A stretch of DNA of 64,000 bases from Pantoea sp. At-9b (GTDB taxonomy: Bacteria; Pseudomonadota; Gammaproteobacteria; Enterobacterales; Enterobacteriaceae). Below, piece by piece: positions 1-12,251 of this stretch. Position numbers and translations under genes: made by a program. Every line of letters begins with the position of its first letter. Position 1 is the stretch's first letter. The DNA lies in contig NC_014837.1 in NCBI RefSeq assembly GCF_000175935.2, positions 2,852,001 through 2,916,000 of the forward strand. The letters run 5' to 3'. The notes under the pieces were generated by a model, which ran no database searches, was not told the origin of the DNA, and was given only the letters and a program-made list of their open reading frames with translations.

Positions 1-2990
1 CGTTGCCGGAGGTGGATTATCCGACCATCCAGGTCGTCACCCTGTATCCCGGAGCCAGCCCGGATGTGGTGACCTCTTCCATCACCGCCCCACTCGAACG
101 CCAGTTCGGCCAGATGTCCGGGTTGAAGCAGATGGCTTCGCAAAGTTCCGGCGGCGCTTCGGTGATTACCCTGCAATTCCAGCTCACGCTGTCACTGGAT
201 GTCGCCGAACAGGAAGTGCAGGCCGCGATCAACTCCGCCACCAATCTTTTGCCGAGCGATCTGCCCAATCCACCGGTCTACAGCAAAGTTAACCCGGCCG
301 ATCCGCCGATCATGACCCTCGCCGTTACCACCACCAGCATGCCGTTAACCCAGGTGCAGGACATGGTGGAAACCCGTGTGGCCCAGAAAATTTCTCAGGT
401 CAGCGGCGTCGGTCTTGTCACCCTCTCCGGTGGACAACGGCCCGCTGTGCGCGTGCAGATGAACGCCCAGGCGTTGGCGGCATTGGGACTGACCAGCGAG
501 ACGGTGCGTACCGCCATCAGCAACGCTAACGTCAACTCGGCAAAAGGTAGCCTCGACGGTCCCACCCGTTCTATCACCCTGTCGGCCAACGACCAGATGA
601 CCTCGGCGGAGGATTATCGCCAGTTGATCATCAGCTACAACAACGGTGCGCCGGTACGTTTAGGCGATGTCGCCACCATCGAACAGGGTGCCGAAAACAG
701 CTGGCTTGGGGCCTGGGCTAACCGCCAGCCCGCCATTGTGTTGAATGTGCAACGCCAGCCTGGTGCCAACATTATCGCCACGGCGGATAATATTCGGGCA
801 TTGCTGCCGTCGTTAACTGCCACACTGCCCAAATCGGTTGAAGTCAAAATGCTCACCGACCGCACCACCAATATCCGCGCGTCGGTGGCCGATACGCAGC
901 ATGAGCTGATGCTGGCGATTGGGCTGGTGGTGATGATCATCTACCTGTTTCTGCGCAATGTGCCAGCGACCATTATTCCGGCGGTGGCCGTGCCCCTGTC
1001 GCTGGTGGGCACCTTCGCTGCGATGTATTTTCTCGGTTTCTCGATCAACAACCTGACGTTAATGGCGCTGACCATCGCCACCGGCTTTGTGGTCGATGAC
1101 GCCATCGTGGTGATTGAGAACATCTCCCGCTATCTGGAAAAAGGGGAAAAACCGCTCACCGCAGCGCTGAAAGGGGCCGGTGAAATTGGTTTCACCATTA
1201 TCTCCCTCACCTTCTCGCTGATCGCCGTACTGATCCCGTTGTTGTTTATGGGCGATGTGATTGGTCGTCTGTTCCGTGAGTTTGCCGTCACCCTCGCCGT
1301 GGCGATCCTGATCTCCGCCGTGGTATCGCTGACGCTGACGCCGATGATGTGCGCACGCATGCTCAGTGCGGAATCATTGCGCAAACAGAACCGCTTTTCG
1401 CGCGCCAGTGAAGCGATGTTTGACCGGGTGGTTGCCGGTTATGGCCGCTGGCTAACGCGGGTACTGCAACACCCGTGGCTGACGCTGTCCGTCGCCCTCG
1501 GCACCCTGCTCCTGACGGTTCTATTGTGGATCGTTATTCCTAAAGGTTTCTTTCCGCAGCAGGATAACGGCATTATTCAGGGCACCCTACAGGCACCGCA
1601 GTCCGTTTCCTATGCCAGCATGGCGCAGCGCACGCGTGATGTGGCGTCAATCATCATGAAAGATCCTGCGGTACAGAGCCTGACCTCGTTTGTCGGGGTG
1701 GATGGCACCAATGCCGCCCTGAACAGCGCACGCTTACAAATCAACCTCAAACCGCTGGCAGAACGTGACGATCGTATTCCGGCAGTACAGAAACGCTTGC
1801 AGGACGCGGTAGCCAGCGTGCCAGGTGTCTCGTTATGGCTGCAAGCGGTACAGGATCTGACCATCGATACCCAGGCCAGCCGTACCCCTTATCAGTTCAC
1901 GCTGCAATCCGGTTCGCTTGACTCGCTGAGCACCTGGGTGCCGGTGCTGCTTAATCAGCTCAATACCCTGCCTGAACTGCGCGATGTCAGCAGCGACTGG
2001 CAGGATCAGGGATTGGAAGCCTTTATCCGTGTCGATCGCGACAGTGCCAGCCGTTTGGGTATCACCATGGCGGATGTCGATAACGCGCTGTACAACGCCT
2101 TCGGCCAGCGCCTGATCTCCACCATTTACACCCAGGCCAATCAGTATCGCGTGGTGTTAGGGCAAAACAACGAGGCCACACCGGGCCTTGCCAGCCTCGA
2201 GGGTATTCGCCTCACCAGCACCGATGGCGGCAGCGTGCCGTTGAGTGCCATCGCCAAAGTGGAAGAACGGCATGCCGCGCTGAGCATCAACCATCTCGAC
2301 CAGTTTCCGTCGGCCACGTTCTCGTTTAACGTCGCCGACGGCTACTCGCTCGGTGACGCCGTTAAAGCGGTCAGTGCCGCCGAAGATCAGGTGGGGATGC
2401 CCGCCGAGATGATGACCCAGTTCCAGGGCAGTACGCTGGCATTTGAAGCTGCGCTCACCAGCACGGTGTGGCTGATCATCGCCGCCGTGGTGGCGATGTA
2501 TATCGTGCTGGGCGTGTTGTACGAGAGCTTTATTCACCCGGTCACGATCCTCTCCACCCTCCCCACCGCCGGGGTGGGTGCGCTGCTGGCTCTGATGATC
2601 AGCGGCAACGAGTTGGACATCGTCTCGATTATCGGCATCATCTTGCTGATCGGCATCGTGAAGAAAAACGCCATCATGATGATCGACTTTGCGCTGGCGG
2701 CGGAACGGGAACAGGGCATGGCCCCACGTGAGGCGATTTATCAGGCCTGTCTGCTGCGTTTCCGCCCGATACTGATGACCACGCTGGCGGCACTGCTGGG
2801 CGCGCTGCCGCTGATGCTCAGCACCGGTGCGGGGGCGGAGTTACGCCGTCCGCTGGGGATTGCCATGGCCGGTGGCCTGATCCTCAGTCAAATCCTGACC
2901 TTGTTCACTACCCCGGTTATTTACCTGTTGTTTGACCGTCTGGCGCAGATCACCCGTCGCCGCTTCCGCCGTCCGGAGGCGCAGCCGTGA
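1..2990 (+). CDS. mdtB: Multidrug efflux RND permease subunit MdtB (5' end outside window)
   Basis: Inner-membrane proton/drug antiporter subunit. MdtB and MdtC form a mixed RND trimer that works with the adaptor MdtA and outer-membrane TolC to export bile salts, novobiocin and similar compounds. The first complete codon is at position 3. About 45 N-terminal residues are missing compared with the roughly 1040-residue family length. The visible 995 codons hold the RND hallmarks: the paired Asp of TM4 (codons at about 1094-1099) in a [10 protein letters not shown] context, and the TM10 lysines in [10 protein letters not shown] near 2656-2670, all needed for proton relay. The sequence is nearly the same as E. 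coli MdtB over long stretches. The stop overlaps the start of mdtC. The upstream mdtA and the BaeR-controlled promoter lie outside the window. Confidence 0.97.
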   Translation, partial: LPEVDYPTIQVVTLYPGASPDVVTSSITAPLERQFGQMSGLKQMASQSSGGASVITLQFQLTLSLDVAEQEVQAAINSATNLLPSDLPNPPVYSKVNPADPPIMTLAVTTTSMPLTQVQDMVETRVAQKISQVSGVGLVTLSGGQRPAVRVQMNAQALAALGLTSETVRTAISNANVNSAKGSLDGPTRSITLSANDQMTSAEDYRQLIISYNNGAPVRLGDVATIEQGAENSWLGAWANRQPAIVLNVQRQPGANIIATADNIRALLPSLTATLPKSVEVKMLTDRTTNIRASVADTQHELMLAIGLVVMIIYLFLRNVPATIIPAVAVPLSLVGTFAAMYFLGFSINNLTLMALTIATGFVVDDAIVVIENISRYLEKGEKPLTAALKGAGEIGFTIISLTFSLIAVLIPLLFMGDVIGRLFREFAVTLAVAILISAVVSLTLTPMMCARMLSAESLRKQNRFSRASEAMFDRVVAGYGRWLTRVLQHPWLTLSVALGTLLLTVLLWIVIPKGFFPQQDNGIIQGTLQAPQSVSYASMAQRTRDVASIIMKDPAVQSLTSFVGVDGTNAALNSARLQINLKPLAERDDRIPAVQKRLQDAVASVPGVSLWLQAVQDLTIDTQASRTPYQFTLQSGSLDSLSTWVPVLLNQLNTLPELRDVSSDWQDQGLEAFIRVDRDSASRLGITMADVDNALYNAFGQRLISTIYTQANQYRVVLGQNNEATPGLASLEGIRLTSTDGGSVPLSAIAKVEERHAALSINHLDQFPSATFSFNVADGYSLGDAVKAVSAAEDQVGMPAEMMTQFQGSTLAFEAALTSTVWLIIAAVVAMYIVLGVLYESFIHPVTILSTLPTAGVGALLALMISGNELDIVSIIGIILLIGIVKKNAIMMIDFALAAEREQGMAPREAIYQACLLRFRPILMTTLAALLGALPLMLSTGAGAELRRPLGIAMAGGLILSQILTLFTTPVIYLLFDRLAQITRRRFRRPEAQP

Positions 2991-5900
2991 AGTTCTTTGC
3001 CCTGTTCATCCACCGACCGGTCGCCACCACGCTGTTAACGCTGGCGATTGCGCTGGCGGGTATTCTCGGTTTCCGTCTGCTACCGGTCGCGCCGCTGCCG
3101 CAGGTCGATTTTCCGGTGATCGTCATCTCTGCCTCGCTGCCGGGTGCCTCACCAGAAACCATGGCCTCATCCGTCGCCACCCCGCTCGAACGCTCGCTCG
3201 GGCGTATCGCCGGGGTGAGTGAGATGACCTCCACCAGCTCGCTGGGCAGCACGCGTATCATTCTGGTGTTTGATTTTGACCGCGACATCAACGGTGCCGC
3301 ACGTGATGTACAGGCGGCCATCAACGCCGCACAAAGCCTGTTACCCACCGGGATGCCAAGCCGCCCAACGTACCGTAAAGCCAACCCCTCTGATGCGCCG
3401 ATTATGATCCTGACGCTGACCTCGGATATTTATAATCCCGGTCAGCTGTATGATTACGCGTCAACGCAACTGGCGCAGAAGCTGTCGCAGATTGAGGGGG
3501 TCGGCGATGTCACGGTAGGCGGTAGCTCACTGCCCGCAGTCCGTGTCGAACTGAACCCACAGGCGTTGTTTAATCAGGGAGTGTCGCTGGATGCGGTACG
3601 CACCGCGATCGCCAACGCCAACCAACGCCGTCCGCAAGGCGCGATTGATGACCAGCAGCAACGCTGGCAGTTGCGTACCAACGATGAACTGCAAACCGCC
3701 AGCGATTATCAGCCACTGGTGGTGCATTACAACAACGGCGCGGCGGTACGGTTGCGTGATGTGGCGAACGTGCAGGATTCGGTGCAGGATGTGCGCAACG
3801 CCGGGATGACCAATGGCAAACCGGCGGTGCTGCTGGTGATCCGCAAATCGCCGGAAGCCAACGTGATCGACACGGTTGATCGCATCCGCGCCGAATTACC
3901 CGAGTTGCATGACGTCATTCCGGCATCGATTGATCTGCAAGTCGCGCAGGATCGCTCCCCTACCATCCGCGCTTCCTTACAGGAAGTCGAGCAGTCACTC
4001 ATCATCGCCGTTGCGCTGGTGATTCTGGTGGTGTTTTTCTTCCTGCGTGACGGGCGTGCCACCCTGATCCCCGCTGCCGCCGTGCCGGTCTCACTGATTG
4101 GCACCTTCGCTGCCATGTATCTGTGCGGCTTTAGTCTGAATAACCTGTCGTTAATGGCGCTGACCATCGCGACCGGTTTCGTGGTGGATGATGCCATCGT
4201 GGTGCTGGAGAATATCGCGCGTCACGTTGAAGCCGGCATGAAACCGTTACAGGCAGCGCTACAGGGGGTGCGTGAAGTCGGCTTTACCGTACTCTCGATG
4301 AGCCTGTCGCTGATCGCGGTGTTCCTGCCGCTGCTGATGCTCGGCGGTATTATTGGTCGCTTCTTCTCCGAATTCGCCATTACGCTCTCGGTGGCGATCC
4401 TGATATCGCTGTTTATCTCTATCACCCTGACGCCAATGATGTGCGCGTACCTGCTAAAACCGCATGTACCGCGCGCGCAAACACGTCTGCGCGGGGCCGG
4501 GCGCGTGCTGATGGCGGTGCAACAAGGTTATGGTCGTTCACTCGGCTGGGTGCTGGATCATGCACGCTGGGTCCTGTTGGTGCTATTGGCAACGGTCGGG
4601 CTGACCATCTGGTTGTTTATCTCGATACCCAAAACCTTTATGCCTGAGCAGGATACCGGACGTCTGACCGGCTTTATCTCTGCCGACCAGAGCATCTCCT
4701 TCCAGGCGATGCGCGGGAAATTGCAGGACTTTATGAACATCATCAAGGCGGATCCGGCGGTGGATAACGTCACCGGTTTCACCGGTGGCTCACGCACCAA
4801 CAGCGGCTCGATGTTTATCTCCCTCAAACCGCTTTCCGAACGCAGCGAAACTGCCCAGCAGGTGATTGCCCGCCTGCGCATGAAGCTGGCGAAAGAGCCA
4901 GGCGCCAATCTGTATCTCAATGCAGTGCAGGACATTCGCATTGGCGGACGCGAGTCAAACGCCAGTTACCAGTACAGCCTGCTATCCGATAACCTTGCAG
5001 ATTTGCGCACCTGGGAGCCGCAAATCCGCACCGCATTTGCGGCGTTACCGGAGCTGGCCGACGTCAACTCCGATCAACAGGATAACGGCAGCGAGATGGC
5101 GCTAACCTATGATCGCGAAAGCATGGCGCGGCTGGGGATTGATGTTTCCGCCGCCAACGCCTTGTTGAATAACGCCTTTGGTCAGCGGCAGATTTCGACC
5201 ATCTATCAACCGCTGAACCAGTACAAAGTGGTGATGGAGGTGGAGCCGCGCTACACCCAGGATATCAGCGCACTGGAGCAAATGTTTGTCATCAACAGTG
5301 ACGGCAAAGCTATCCCGCTGAGTTGGTTTGCCCGCTGGCAACCGGCCAATGCGCCACTCTCCGTTAACCATCAGGGCTTATCTGCCGCTTCGACTATCTC
5401 TTTTAACCTGCCAGAAGGGGTATCCTTGTCGCAGGCCTCGGATGCTATTGACCGCACCATGACAGCACTGGGCGTACCCGGCAGCGTGCGGGGCAGCTTT
5501 GCCGGGACGGCGCAGGTGTTCCAGCAGTCACAATCCAGCCAGCTCTACCTGATTCTGGCGGCGATTGCGGCGGTGTATATCGTGCTGGGGATTTTATATG
5601 AGAGCTATGTCCATCCCCTGACCATTCTCTCTACCCTGCCCTCCGCCGGGGTCGGCGCGCTGCTGGCGCTGGAGCTGTTTAACACGCCGTTTAGCCTGAT
5701 TGCGCTGATCGGCATTCTGCTGCTGATTGGCATCGTGAAGAAGAACGCGATTATGATGGTCGACTTTGCGCTGGAAGCAGAACGGAACGGCAACCTGACG
5801 GCACGTGATGCCATCTTTCAGGCGTGCCAGTTGCGTTTCCGGCCGATTCTGATGACTACGCTGGCCGCACTGTTTGGTGCGCTGCCACTGGTGCTGACCA

Positions 5901-6064
5901 CGGGCGATGGCGCGGAATTGCGCCAGCCGCTCGGTATCACCATCGCTGGCGGGCTGGTGATGAGCCAACTGCTGACGTTGTATACCACGCCGGTAGTGTA
6001 TCTGATGATGGATAAGCTGCGCCGCAGGAAACGTCCGGCGCTGATCAATATTCAGGAGAATTAA
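2987..6064 (+). CDS. mdtC: Multidrug efflux RND permease subunit MdtC
   Basis: Second RND subunit of the MdtABC-TolC pump. The product has 1025 residues, the E. coli length. It starts with GTG at 2987 inside the mdtB stop (GTGA overlap), which implies translational coupling and matched amounts of the two permeases. The N-terminus [17 protein letters not shown] is the typical first transmembrane segment of this family. Conserved acidic pair D401-D402 in TM4 and K918-K919 in TM10 form the proton relay. Two large periplasmic porter loops follow TM1 and TM7, as in AcrB relatives. MdtC is known to be the subunit mainly responsible for drug binding in the B2C trimer. mdtD follows after 15 bases. 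Confidence 0.97.
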   Translation: MKFFALFIHRPVATTLLTLAIALAGILGFRLLPVAPLPQVDFPVIVISASLPGASPETMASSVATPLERSLGRIAGVSEMTSTSSLGSTRIILVFDFDRDINGAARDVQAAINAAQSLLPTGMPSRPTYRKANPSDAPIMILTLTSDIYNPGQLYDYASTQLAQKLSQIEGVGDVTVGGSSLPAVRVELNPQALFNQGVSLDAVRTAIANANQRRPQGAIDDQQQRWQLRTNDELQTASDYQPLVVHYNNGAAVRLRDVANVQDSVQDVRNAGMTNGKPAVLLVIRKSPEANVIDTVDRIRAELPELHDVIPASIDLQVAQDRSPTIRASLQEVEQSLIIAVALVILVVFFFLRDGRATLIPAAAVPVSLIGTFAAMYLCGFSLNNLSLMALTIATGFVVDDAIVVLENIARHVEAGMKPLQAALQGVREVGFTVLSMSLSLIAVFLPLLMLGGIIGRFFSEFAITLSVAILISLFISITLTPMMCAYLLKPHVPRAQTRLRGAGRVLMAVQQGYGRSLGWVLDHARWVLLVLLATVGLTIWLFISIPKTFMPEQDTGRLTGFISADQSISFQAMRGKLQDFMNIIKADPAVDNVTGFTGGSRTNSGSMFISLKPLSERSETAQQVIARLRMKLAKEPGANLYLNAVQDIRIGGRESNASYQYSLLSDNLADLRTWEPQIRTAFAALPELADVNSDQQDNGSEMALTYDRESMARLGIDVSAANALLNNAFGQRQISTIYQPLNQYKVVMEVEPRYTQDISALEQMFVINSDGKAIPLSWFARWQPANAPLSVNHQGLSAASTISFNLPEGVSLSQASDAIDRTMTALGVPGSVRGSFAGTAQVFQQSQSSQLYLILAAIAAVYIVLGILYESYVHPLTILSTLPSAGVGALLALELFNTPFSLIALIGILLLIGIVKKNAIMMVDFALEAERNGNLTARDAIFQACQLRFRPILMTTLAALFGALPLVLTTGDGAELRQPLGITIAGGLVMSQLLTLYTTPVVYLMMDKLRRRKRPALINIQEN

Positions 6065-6079
6065 CGGGATGAAGAGACT

Positions 6080-7489
6080 ATGACCACTCAGAACGCGACC
6101 GTTCGCTGGCAATTGTGGATTGTCGCTTTTGGCTTTTTTATGCAGTCGCTGGATACCACCATCGTCAACACCGCCATTCCTTCCATGGCACGCGACCTGA
6201 GCGTCAGCCCACTGCATATGCATTCGGTGATTGTCTCCTACGTCCTGACCGTGGCCGTCACCCTGCCGTTGAGCGGTTGGCTGGCCGATCGTTTTGGTGT
6301 GCGGAATATCTTCTTTACCGCCATCGTGTTGTTCAGCATCGGTTCGATATTCTGTGCCTTCTCCAGCACGCTGGATCAGCTAGTATTGGCGCGCGTCATT
6401 CAAGGGGTGGGCGGCGCGATGATGGTGCCCGTCGGGCGCTTAACGGTGATGAAAATCGTCCCGCGCGAACAATATATGTCAGCGATGACCTTTGTGACGC
6501 TGCCCGGTCAGGTCGGCCCGCTGCTTGGTCCGGCGCTGGGCGGTATTCTGGTGCAGTACGCCAGTTGGCACTGGATCTTTCTGATCAATATTCCGGTCGG
6601 CATTGTGGGTGCCATCGCCACCCTCGCCATCATGCCCAACTACACCATGCAAACCCGGCGCTTCGATTTTCTCGGCTTCGGTTTACTCGCCGTGGGTATG
6701 GCAACCCTGACGCTGGCGCTCGATGGGCAGCGCAGCACCGCAGGCTCCGCACTGCTGCTCGGCCTGCTGATTCTGATTGGCGTCTTTTCCCTGCTGTTTT
6801 ATTTGATGCATGGCCGTAACAACGACAACGCCTTATTTAGCCTGAAATTATTTGATAACCGTATCTACTCGATTGGCCTGCTCGGCAGTTTTACTGGCCG
6901 TATCGGTAGTGGCATGCTGCCGTTTATGACGCCGATTTTTTTGCAGGTGGGTCTCGGCTTCAGCCCGTTCCATGCTGGCCTGATGATGATCCCGATGGTG
7001 CTCGGCAATATGGGGATCAAACGTGTCGTGGTGCGCATCGTGAATATGTTCGGCTACCGCAATGCGCTGGTCGGCGGCACCTGCGCGCTGGCATTGGTGG
7101 TGCTGCTGTTCCCGACGGTCGCGCTGCTGGGCTGGACCTGGCTGCTGCCGGTGGTGTTGTTGCTACAGGGAATGGTTAACGCCATTCGCTTCTCCTCGAT
7201 GAACACCCTGACGCTGAAAGAACTGCCGGATGAATTGGCCTCCAGCGGTAACAGTTTGCTCTCGATGATCATGCAGCTTTCCACCAGTATCGGGGTCACC
7301 ATCGCCGGTCTGCTGCTCGGTGCGTTCGGTCATGGTGCCATCGCCAACAGCGCCGCAGCCCATCAAACCTTTATCTACGCTTACCTCAGCATGGCGCTGG
7401 TGATTATCCTGCCTGCACTGGTGTTCTGGCGTGTGCCGAAAGATGTAAGCAAAAACGTCGATCTGCGACGCAAAAGGAGTGAAGGATGA
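6080..7489 (+). CDS. mdtD: Putative MFS transporter MdtD (DHA2 family)
   Basis: A 469-residue major facilitator protein, against 471 in E. coli. It is hydrophobic throughout, with about 13-14 membrane segments. The N-terminal stretch [17 protein letters not shown] is the DHA2 signature (motif D1), and [10 protein letters not shown] near residues 67-77 is MFS motif A. It sits between mdtC and baeS in the conserved mdtABCD-baeSR operon. Its stop overlaps the baeS start by ATGA. In E. coli it is not needed for the resistance given by MdtABC, and later work links it to citrate or iron-citrate export. That role cannot be judged from this sequence. Confidence 0.93.
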   Translation: MTTQNATVRWQLWIVAFGFFMQSLDTTIVNTAIPSMARDLSVSPLHMHSVIVSYVLTVAVTLPLSGWLADRFGVRNIFFTAIVLFSIGSIFCAFSSTLDQLVLARVIQGVGGAMMVPVGRLTVMKIVPREQYMSAMTFVTLPGQVGPLLGPALGGILVQYASWHWIFLINIPVGIVGAIATLAIMPNYTMQTRRFDFLGFGLLAVGMATLTLALDGQRSTAGSALLLGLLILIGVFSLLFYLMHGRNNDNALFSLKLFDNRIYSIGLLGSFTGRIGSGMLPFMTPIFLQVGLGFSPFHAGLMMIPMVLGNMGIKRVVVRIVNMFGYRNALVGGTCALALVVLLFPTVALLGWTWLLPVVLLLQGMVNAIRFSSMNTLTLKELPDELASSGNSLLSMIMQLSTSIGVTIAGLLLGAFGHGAIANSAAAHQTFIYAYLSMALVIILPALVFWRVPKDVSKNVDLRRKRSEG

Positions 7490-8871
7490 AGCGAGCGCTG
7501 AAACTCGGCATTGGTCCCAAACTGTTTATGGCTATTTTCTCCACCTGCATGCTGGTGATTATCATCATGCACTGGGGCGTGCGGCTGAGTTTTGAACATG
7601 GCTTCGTCGATTACATCCGCAAAGGGAACGAGCAGCGGCTGACTCTGCTGAGCGATGCGCTGGCCGATCAATACGAACAGCACGGCAACTGGGATTTCCT
7701 GCGCAACAATGACCGCCTGATTTTCGCCATCCTGCGTTCGCTGGAGCAAAACCCCGGCAGTGAAAATCAACTGCCGCCACATGGCTGGCGCACCCAGTTC
7801 TGGATTATTGACCAACAATACAAGGTGCTGTCAGGCCCACGTTCCCCGGTCCCGCCCGAAGGCACGCGGCGCAATATCACCACCAGCAATGGCAAAGTGG
7901 TCGGTTGGGTGATTGGCTCACCGGCCGAGCGCTTAACCCGCAGCACAGACATCAATTTTGACCAGCAGCAGCGCCGTACCAGTTGGATTATTGTGGCGTT
8001 TACCGCACTGATGGCCGCGCTGGCGACCTGGCTGATGGCGCGAGGTTTACTGGCCCCGGTGAAACGCCTGGTGGATGGCACTCATCATCTGGCGGCGGGC
8101 GATTTCGCCACCCGGGTTGAAGTGGGCAGCAGTGACGAACTCGGCCAACTGGCACGCGACTTTAACCAGCTCGCCAGTTCGCTGGAAAAAAACGAGAGCA
8201 ATCGCCGCGCCTTTATGGCGGATATCTCCCATGAATTGCGCACGCCGCTGGCGATCCTGCGTGGCGAACTGGAGGCCATGCAGGATGGCGTTCGCAAGCT
8301 GACACCGGAAGCCATCACCTCGCTGCAAAGCGAAGTGGTGGTGCTGACCAAACTGGTGGACGATCTGCACCAGTTGTCGCTATCCGATGCCGGTGCCCTT
8401 GCCTACCGCAAACAGGCGGTGGATTTGGTTCATCTGCTCGAAGTGGTGGCGGGTAGCTTCGGTGAACGCTATCGCAGTCGCCAGTTAGCCCTGCAACTGG
8501 TATTGCCTGCTGAGGCGCCAGGTTTTGGCGATCCAGATCGGCTGATGCAGTTGTTCACCAACCTGCTGGAAAACAGCCTGCGTTATACCGATGCCGGTGG
8601 TCAGGTGCGTCTGACGATGAAAAACCTCGGCGACAGCTGGCAGCTCTGCTTTGCCGACAGCGCGCCCGGCGTCGATCCTGCCCATCAGGCCCGGCTGTTT
8701 GAGCGCTTCTTTCGCGCTGAAAGTTCGCGCAATCGCGCCAGCGGCGGTTCGGGCCTTGGCCTGGCGATCTGCAAAAATATTGCGGAAGCGCATGGCGGCA
8801 GCATTAGTGCAGATCTCTCTGATTTAGGTGGCCTGCAAATCACGCTAAACTTGCCTTATGTTCCCCATTAA
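7486..8871 (+). CDS. baeS: Envelope-stress sensor histidine kinase BaeS
   Basis: Inner-membrane sensor kinase of 461 residues that phosphorylates BaeR in response to envelope stress such as indole, flavonoids, tannin or misfolded pili. Layout seen: a first transmembrane segment in about the first 35 residues, a periplasmic domain, a second membrane segment near 165-187, a HAMP linker, then the dimerisation H-box [13 protein letters not shown] with the phospho-accepting H249. The N-box [10 protein letters not shown] and the glycine box GGSGLGLAI of the HATPase domain follow. The strong ribosome site AAAAGGAGTGAAGG precedes the ATG, which overlaps the mdtD stop. The TAA is followed directly by the baeR ATG. 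Confidence 0.96.
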   Translation: MKRALKLGIGPKLFMAIFSTCMLVIIIMHWGVRLSFEHGFVDYIRKGNEQRLTLLSDALADQYEQHGNWDFLRNNDRLIFAILRSLEQNPGSENQLPPHGWRTQFWIIDQQYKVLSGPRSPVPPEGTRRNITTSNGKVVGWVIGSPAERLTRSTDINFDQQQRRTSWIIVAFTALMAALATWLMARGLLAPVKRLVDGTHHLAAGDFATRVEVGSSDELGQLARDFNQLASSLEKNESNRRAFMADISHELRTPLAILRGELEAMQDGVRKLTPEAITSLQSEVVVLTKLVDDLHQLSLSDAGALAYRKQAVDLVHLLEVVAGSFGERYRSRQLALQLVLPAEAPGFGDPDRLMQLFTNLLENSLRYTDAGGQVRLTMKNLGDSWQLCFADSAPGVDPAHQARLFERFFRAESSRNRASGGSGLGLAICKNIAEAHGGSISADLSDLGGLQITLNLPYVPH

Positions 8872-9588
8872 ATGCAGCCTATGAGCATGGAAAAGCACGA
8901 TCCTTTAATCCTTGTTGTTGAAGACGAGCCGAAACTGGCGCAGCTGATGATTGATTATCTGCAAGCGTCCAACTATCGCACCCATCACATTGGCGACGGC
9001 AGCGAAGTGCTGAGCTATGTGCAGCAAACACCACCCGATTTGATGCTGTTGGATTTAATGCTGCCGGGTCGCGACGGCTTAACCTTGTGTCGTGAAATCC
9101 GCCGTTTCTCCGATCTGCCGATCATCATGGTGACCGCGCGCACCGAAGAGATTGATCGTCTGCTCGGTCTGGAGATTGGTGCTGACGACTACATCTGTAA
9201 GCCTTTTAGCCCACGTGAAGTGGTGGCGCGGGTGAAAACCATTCTGCGTCGCGTCAAGCGCTCGCCGGAGGAAGCACAGCAGGCCTCGCATTTACTGATT
9301 GATGAAAGCCGCTTCCAGGCCAGCTGGCGTGAGCAACAGCTGGAGCTGACACCCGCCGAGTTTCGTCTGCTGAAAACCCTGGCGCTGGAGCCGGGCAAAG
9401 TGTTTTCACGTGAGCAACTGCTCAACCATCTGTACGACGACTATCGCGTCGTCACGGATCGCACCATCGACAGCCATATCAAAAATTTGCGCCGTAAGCT
9501 GGAAAGCCTCGACGCCGAACAACCGTTTATCCGCGCGGTGTACGGTATGGGCTATCGCTGGGAGGCCGACGTCTGCCGCATCCTGTAG
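8872..9588 (+). CDS. baeR: Response regulator BaeR (OmpR/PhoB family)
   Basis: A 238-residue DNA-binding regulator that activates mdtABCD, acrD and spy-type genes when phosphorylated by BaeS. The receiver domain has the acidic pocket E17-D18-E19 and phospho-acceptor D61 in LLLDLMLPG, with the conserved lysine in ICKPFSPRE. The C-terminal winged-helix domain (about 135-235) includes [12 protein letters not shown] and [15 protein letters not shown], which are near-identical to E. coli BaeR. The first ATG abuts the baeS stop (TAAATG). An in-frame ATG at 8881 is an alternative start that would remove three residues. The last few codons (ACRIV-like ending CRIL) match the family end. Confidence 0.96.
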   Translation: MQPMSMEKHDPLILVVEDEPKLAQLMIDYLQASNYRTHHIGDGSEVLSYVQQTPPDLMLLDLMLPGRDGLTLCREIRRFSDLPIIMVTARTEEIDRLLGLEIGADDYICKPFSPREVVARVKTILRRVKRSPEEAQQASHLLIDESRFQASWREQQLELTPAEFRLLKTLALEPGKVFSREQLLNHLYDDYRVVTDRTIDSHIKNLRRKLESLDAEQPFIRAVYGMGYRWEADVCRIL

Positions 9589-9604
9589 CAGACCGCGCTT
9601 TACC

Positions 9605-9653
9605 TTGATCCAGGTCAATTTACTTCGTGGCTGGCCCTGCCTAAAATTCCCCA
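9605..9653 (+). promoter_or_regulatory. FNR-like site and -10 box upstream of yegQ
   Basis: TTGATCCAGGTCAA at 9605-9618 has one mismatch to the FNR consensus TTGATnnnnATCAA. A TAAAAT -10 box lies at 9642-9647, which predicts transcription starting at about 9653. That puts the site centre at -41.5, the classic position for class II activation. The site is read from sequence; regulation is inferred. Confidence 0.5.
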
Positions 9654-9658
9654 CCTTT

Positions 9659-9704
9659 TGCAGGGCCGTCTGACACGGCCACTGCACCTGCCATCGACGA
9701 TGGC
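9659..9704 (+). other. Two tandem hairpins in the yegQ leader
   Basis: The first hairpin has arms TGCAG-GGCCGT (9659-9669) and ACGGCC-A-CTGCA (9675-9686) with a five-base loop and one bulge. The second has arms GCCATC (9690-9695) and GATGGC (9699-9704). No U-run follows, so neither looks like a terminator. They occupy most of the predicted leader of yegQ. Confidence 0.5.
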
Positions 9705-9731
9705 ATGCTGACCTGACATCAGTGAGATCCC

Positions 9732-11105
9732 ATGTTTAAACCTGAACTGCTTTCTCCAGCGGGAACGCTGAAGAATATGCGCTATGCCTTTGCCTATGGT
9801 GCCGACGCGGTGTATGCCGGACAACCGCGCTACAGCTTGCGCGTGCGTAATAACGAATTCACCCATGAAAACCTCGCCAAGGGCATCAATGAAGCCCATG
9901 CGTTGGGGAAAAAATTCTATGTGGTGGTGAACATCGCGCCGCATAACGCCAAGCTAAAAACCTTTATCCGTGATCTGACGCCGGTCGTCGCCATGCAGCC
10001 GGATGCGTTGATCATGTCCGATCCTGGCTTGATTATGCTGGTGCGCGAGGCTTTCCCGGCCATGCCAATTCATCTCTCGGTGCAGGCCAACGCGGTTAAC
10101 TGGGCGACCGTTAAGTTCTGGCAGCAAATGGGGTTAACGCGCGTGATTCTCTCACGCGAGCTGTCACTGGACGAGATCGCTGAAATCCGCCAACAGGTGC
10201 CGGCCATGGAGATCGAGATCTTCGTACATGGCGCGCTGTGCATGGCCTATTCTGGCCGTTGTCTGCTGTCCGGCTATCTGAACAAACGCGATCCTAATCA
10301 GGGCACCTGTACCAACGCCTGTCGGTGGGAGTACAAGGTGGCAGAAGGTCAGCAGGATGAGGTCGGCAATATCGTCGGCTTCCACCAACCGGTTGCCGTG
10401 CAGGACACCACGCCGACACTGGGGCTCGGCGCGCCGACAGACCGTGTTTTTTTGCTAGAAGAGAAGATGAAGCCGGGCGAGGTCATGAGCGCCTTCGAAG
10501 ATGAACATGGCACCTATATCATGAACTCCAAAGACTTGCGCGCCGTGGCACATGTCGAACGTTTGAGTCAGATGGGCGTCCATTCGCTGAAGATCGAGGG
10601 GCGTACCAAATCATTTTATTACTGTGCGCGTACCGCCCAGGTGTATCGCCGGGCGATTGATGATGCCGCCGCCGGGAAACCTTTCGATCCTTCACTGCTG
10701 GAAACCCTGGAAGGCTTGGCGCATCGTGGCTACACCGAAGGTTTTCTGCGGCGTCATACCCATGACAGCTACCAGAATTACCAGCAGGGCTATTCGGTGT
10801 CAGAACGCCAGCAGTTTGTCGGTGAATTTACAGGTGAACGCCGTGGCGAATGGGCACAGGTGGCGGTGAAAAATAAATTCCTGCTGGGCGATCAACTGGA
10901 GATCATGACGCCCAACGGCAACCTGAATTGTCGTCTGGAAGCCATGCAGAATGATAAAGGCCACGCCGTCGATGTCGCACCGGGTGATGGTCATCGCGTC
11001 TGGCTGCCAGTGCCTGAGCATGTCGATCTCAATTTCGCCCTGCTGCTGCGTAATTTCACCGACGGTAACAGCACGCGCGATCCGCACGCCAACGACCGCA
11101 CTTAA
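9732..11105 (+). CDS. yegQ: tRNA uridine-34 hydroxylation protein TrhP (YegQ, peptidase U32 family)
   Basis: A 457-residue U32-family protein, against 453 in E. coli. YegQ/TrhP makes 5-hydroxyuridine at tRNA wobble position 34 in an oxygen-independent, prephenate-dependent way, in parallel with the oxygen-dependent TrhO. The family signature [16 protein letters not shown] is present, with C170, C177, C193 and C197 placed where members bind an iron-sulfur cluster. The N-terminal [17 protein letters not shown] is also typical of the family. Despite the historical peptidase name, no protease role is supported. It is preceded by an FNR-like box, which would fit an enzyme useful without oxygen. 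It is a single gene, separated from yegS by a terminator. Confidence 0.94.
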   Translation: MFKPELLSPAGTLKNMRYAFAYGADAVYAGQPRYSLRVRNNEFTHENLAKGINEAHALGKKFYVVVNIAPHNAKLKTFIRDLTPVVAMQPDALIMSDPGLIMLVREAFPAMPIHLSVQANAVNWATVKFWQQMGLTRVILSRELSLDEIAEIRQQVPAMEIEIFVHGALCMAYSGRCLLSGYLNKRDPNQGTCTNACRWEYKVAEGQQDEVGNIVGFHQPVAVQDTTPTLGLGAPTDRVFLLEEKMKPGEVMSAFEDEHGTYIMNSKDLRAVAHVERLSQMGVHSLKIEGRTKSFYYCARTAQVYRRAIDDAAAGKPFDPSLLETLEGLAHRGYTEGFLRRHTHDSYQNYQQGYSVSERQQFVGEFTGERRGEWAQVAVKNKFLLGDQLEIMTPNGNLNCRLEAMQNDKGHAVDVAPGDGHRVWLPVPEHVDLNFALLLRNFTDGNSTRDPHANDRT

Positions 11106-11226
11106 TGAAAAGAAATGGGCGAAATTAGAACAGGATCACAGACCGCCGTTTCGCCCTGGCGTAAACTCGCTTCCGCTGCTAACGAGTAACAATAATCAGC
11201 AGGTAGTACCAGGAACCACCTCATTC

Positions 11227-11261
11227 ACCCGCCCGGCTCCCCCGTGCGGGTTTTCTTTTTT
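11227..11261 (+). terminator. Intrinsic terminator between yegQ and yegS
   Basis: ACCCGC (11227-11232) pairs with GCGGGT (11246-11251) around a 13-base loop, followed by the T-rich run TTTTCTTTTTT. It lies about 120 bases after the yegQ stop. Confidence 0.7.
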
Positions 11262-11337
11262 CATCCCCTCACCGATAAAGTTCCTGTTCCAGCTATGCTA
11301 TAACCAATTTTCTCTGGAATGCGTCAAGGAACAGATT

Positions 11338-12237
11338 ATGCAAAACCCATCGCTTACGTTATTGATCCTCAATGGTAAAGGTGCCGGAAACGAAGAATTA
11401 CGCACCGCAGTAAATAAACTCCGTGAGGAAGGCTTTAATCTGGCAATCCGTGTCACCTGGGAGAAAGGTGACGGCGACCGTTATGTGCAGGAGGCCGTCA
11501 GTTTACAAGCGGAAACGGTGGTGGCCGGTGGTGGCGATGGCACCATCAATGAAATTGCCACCGCGTTGGCTGCGTTACCCGCAGCCCAGCGTCCGGCACT
11601 GGGCATTCTGCCGCTGGGTACCGCAAATGATTTTGCCACCAGCGCAGGTATTCCACCGGAGATGGAACCCGCACTGCGTCTGGCGGTGCTGGGCAAGGCG
11701 ACAGCCATTGACCTCGCACGTGTTAACGACGATCGTTACTTTATCAATATGGCAACCGGGGGTTTTGGTACCCGAATCACCACCGAAACGCCGGAAAAAT
11801 TGAAATCTGCGCTGGGTGGGGTGTCCTATTTCATTCATGGTCTGATGCGCGTTGATGCACTCAAACCGGACCGCTGTGAAATCAACGGGCCGGGTTTTGA
11901 CTGGCAGGGTGATGCGCTGGTCATTGGCATTGGCAACGGACGTCAGGCCGGTGGCGGCCAGAAATTGTGCCCGGATGCGCTGATTAACGATGGACAGCTC
12001 AACCTGAGTATCGTGACCGCCCAGGAATTGCTGCCGACCTTGTTGCATTCGCTAACGCGCGATGATGAAAACCCCAATATCGTCTCGGCGACGTTGCAAT
12101 CGCTGAGCATTCGCTCCCCGCATGAGATGACCTTTAACCTGGACGGCGAACCGCTGAGTGGCAGCGAGTTCCAGATTGAGATACTGCCAGGGGCGCTGAG
12201 CTGCCGTCTGCCACCGCAGTGCCCGCTGCTGGCATAA
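11338..12237 (+). CDS. yegS: Lipid kinase YegS (diacylglycerol kinase family)
   Basis: A 299-residue soluble kinase, the same length as E. coli YegS, which phosphorylates phosphatidylglycerol in vitro with Mg and Ca. The nucleotide-binding loop [14 protein letters not shown] lies at residues 61-74 (GGGDGT at 64-69), followed by [13 protein letters not shown]. Both are signatures of the DAGK catalytic domain. The reading frame stays open far upstream to 10951, inside yegQ in another frame. The start at 11338 is chosen because [14 protein letters not shown] aligns with the family N-terminus and is preceded by AAGGAACAG as a ribosome site. A TATGCTATAA -10-like stretch lies about 40 bases upstream. 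Confidence 0.93.
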   Translation: MQNPSLTLLILNGKGAGNEELRTAVNKLREEGFNLAIRVTWEKGDGDRYVQEAVSLQAETVVAGGGDGTINEIATALAALPAAQRPALGILPLGTANDFATSAGIPPEMEPALRLAVLGKATAIDLARVNDDRYFINMATGGFGTRITTETPEKLKSALGGVSYFIHGLMRVDALKPDRCEINGPGFDWQGDALVIGIGNGRQAGGGQKLCPDALINDGQLNLSIVTAQELLPTLLHSLTRDDENPNIVSATLQSLSIRSPHEMTFNLDGEPLSGSEFQIEILPGALSCRLPPQCPLLA

Positions 12238-12251
12238 TTTTTGGCACATTT

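Noticed and set aside
2468..2731. Plus-strand frame of 87 codons inside mdtB
   Set aside because: It is an out-of-frame shadow of conserved RND coding sequence.
10951..11337. Extension of the yegS frame upstream into yegQ
   Set aside because: It is out of frame within yegQ, crosses a terminator, and the 299-residue YegS starts at 11338.
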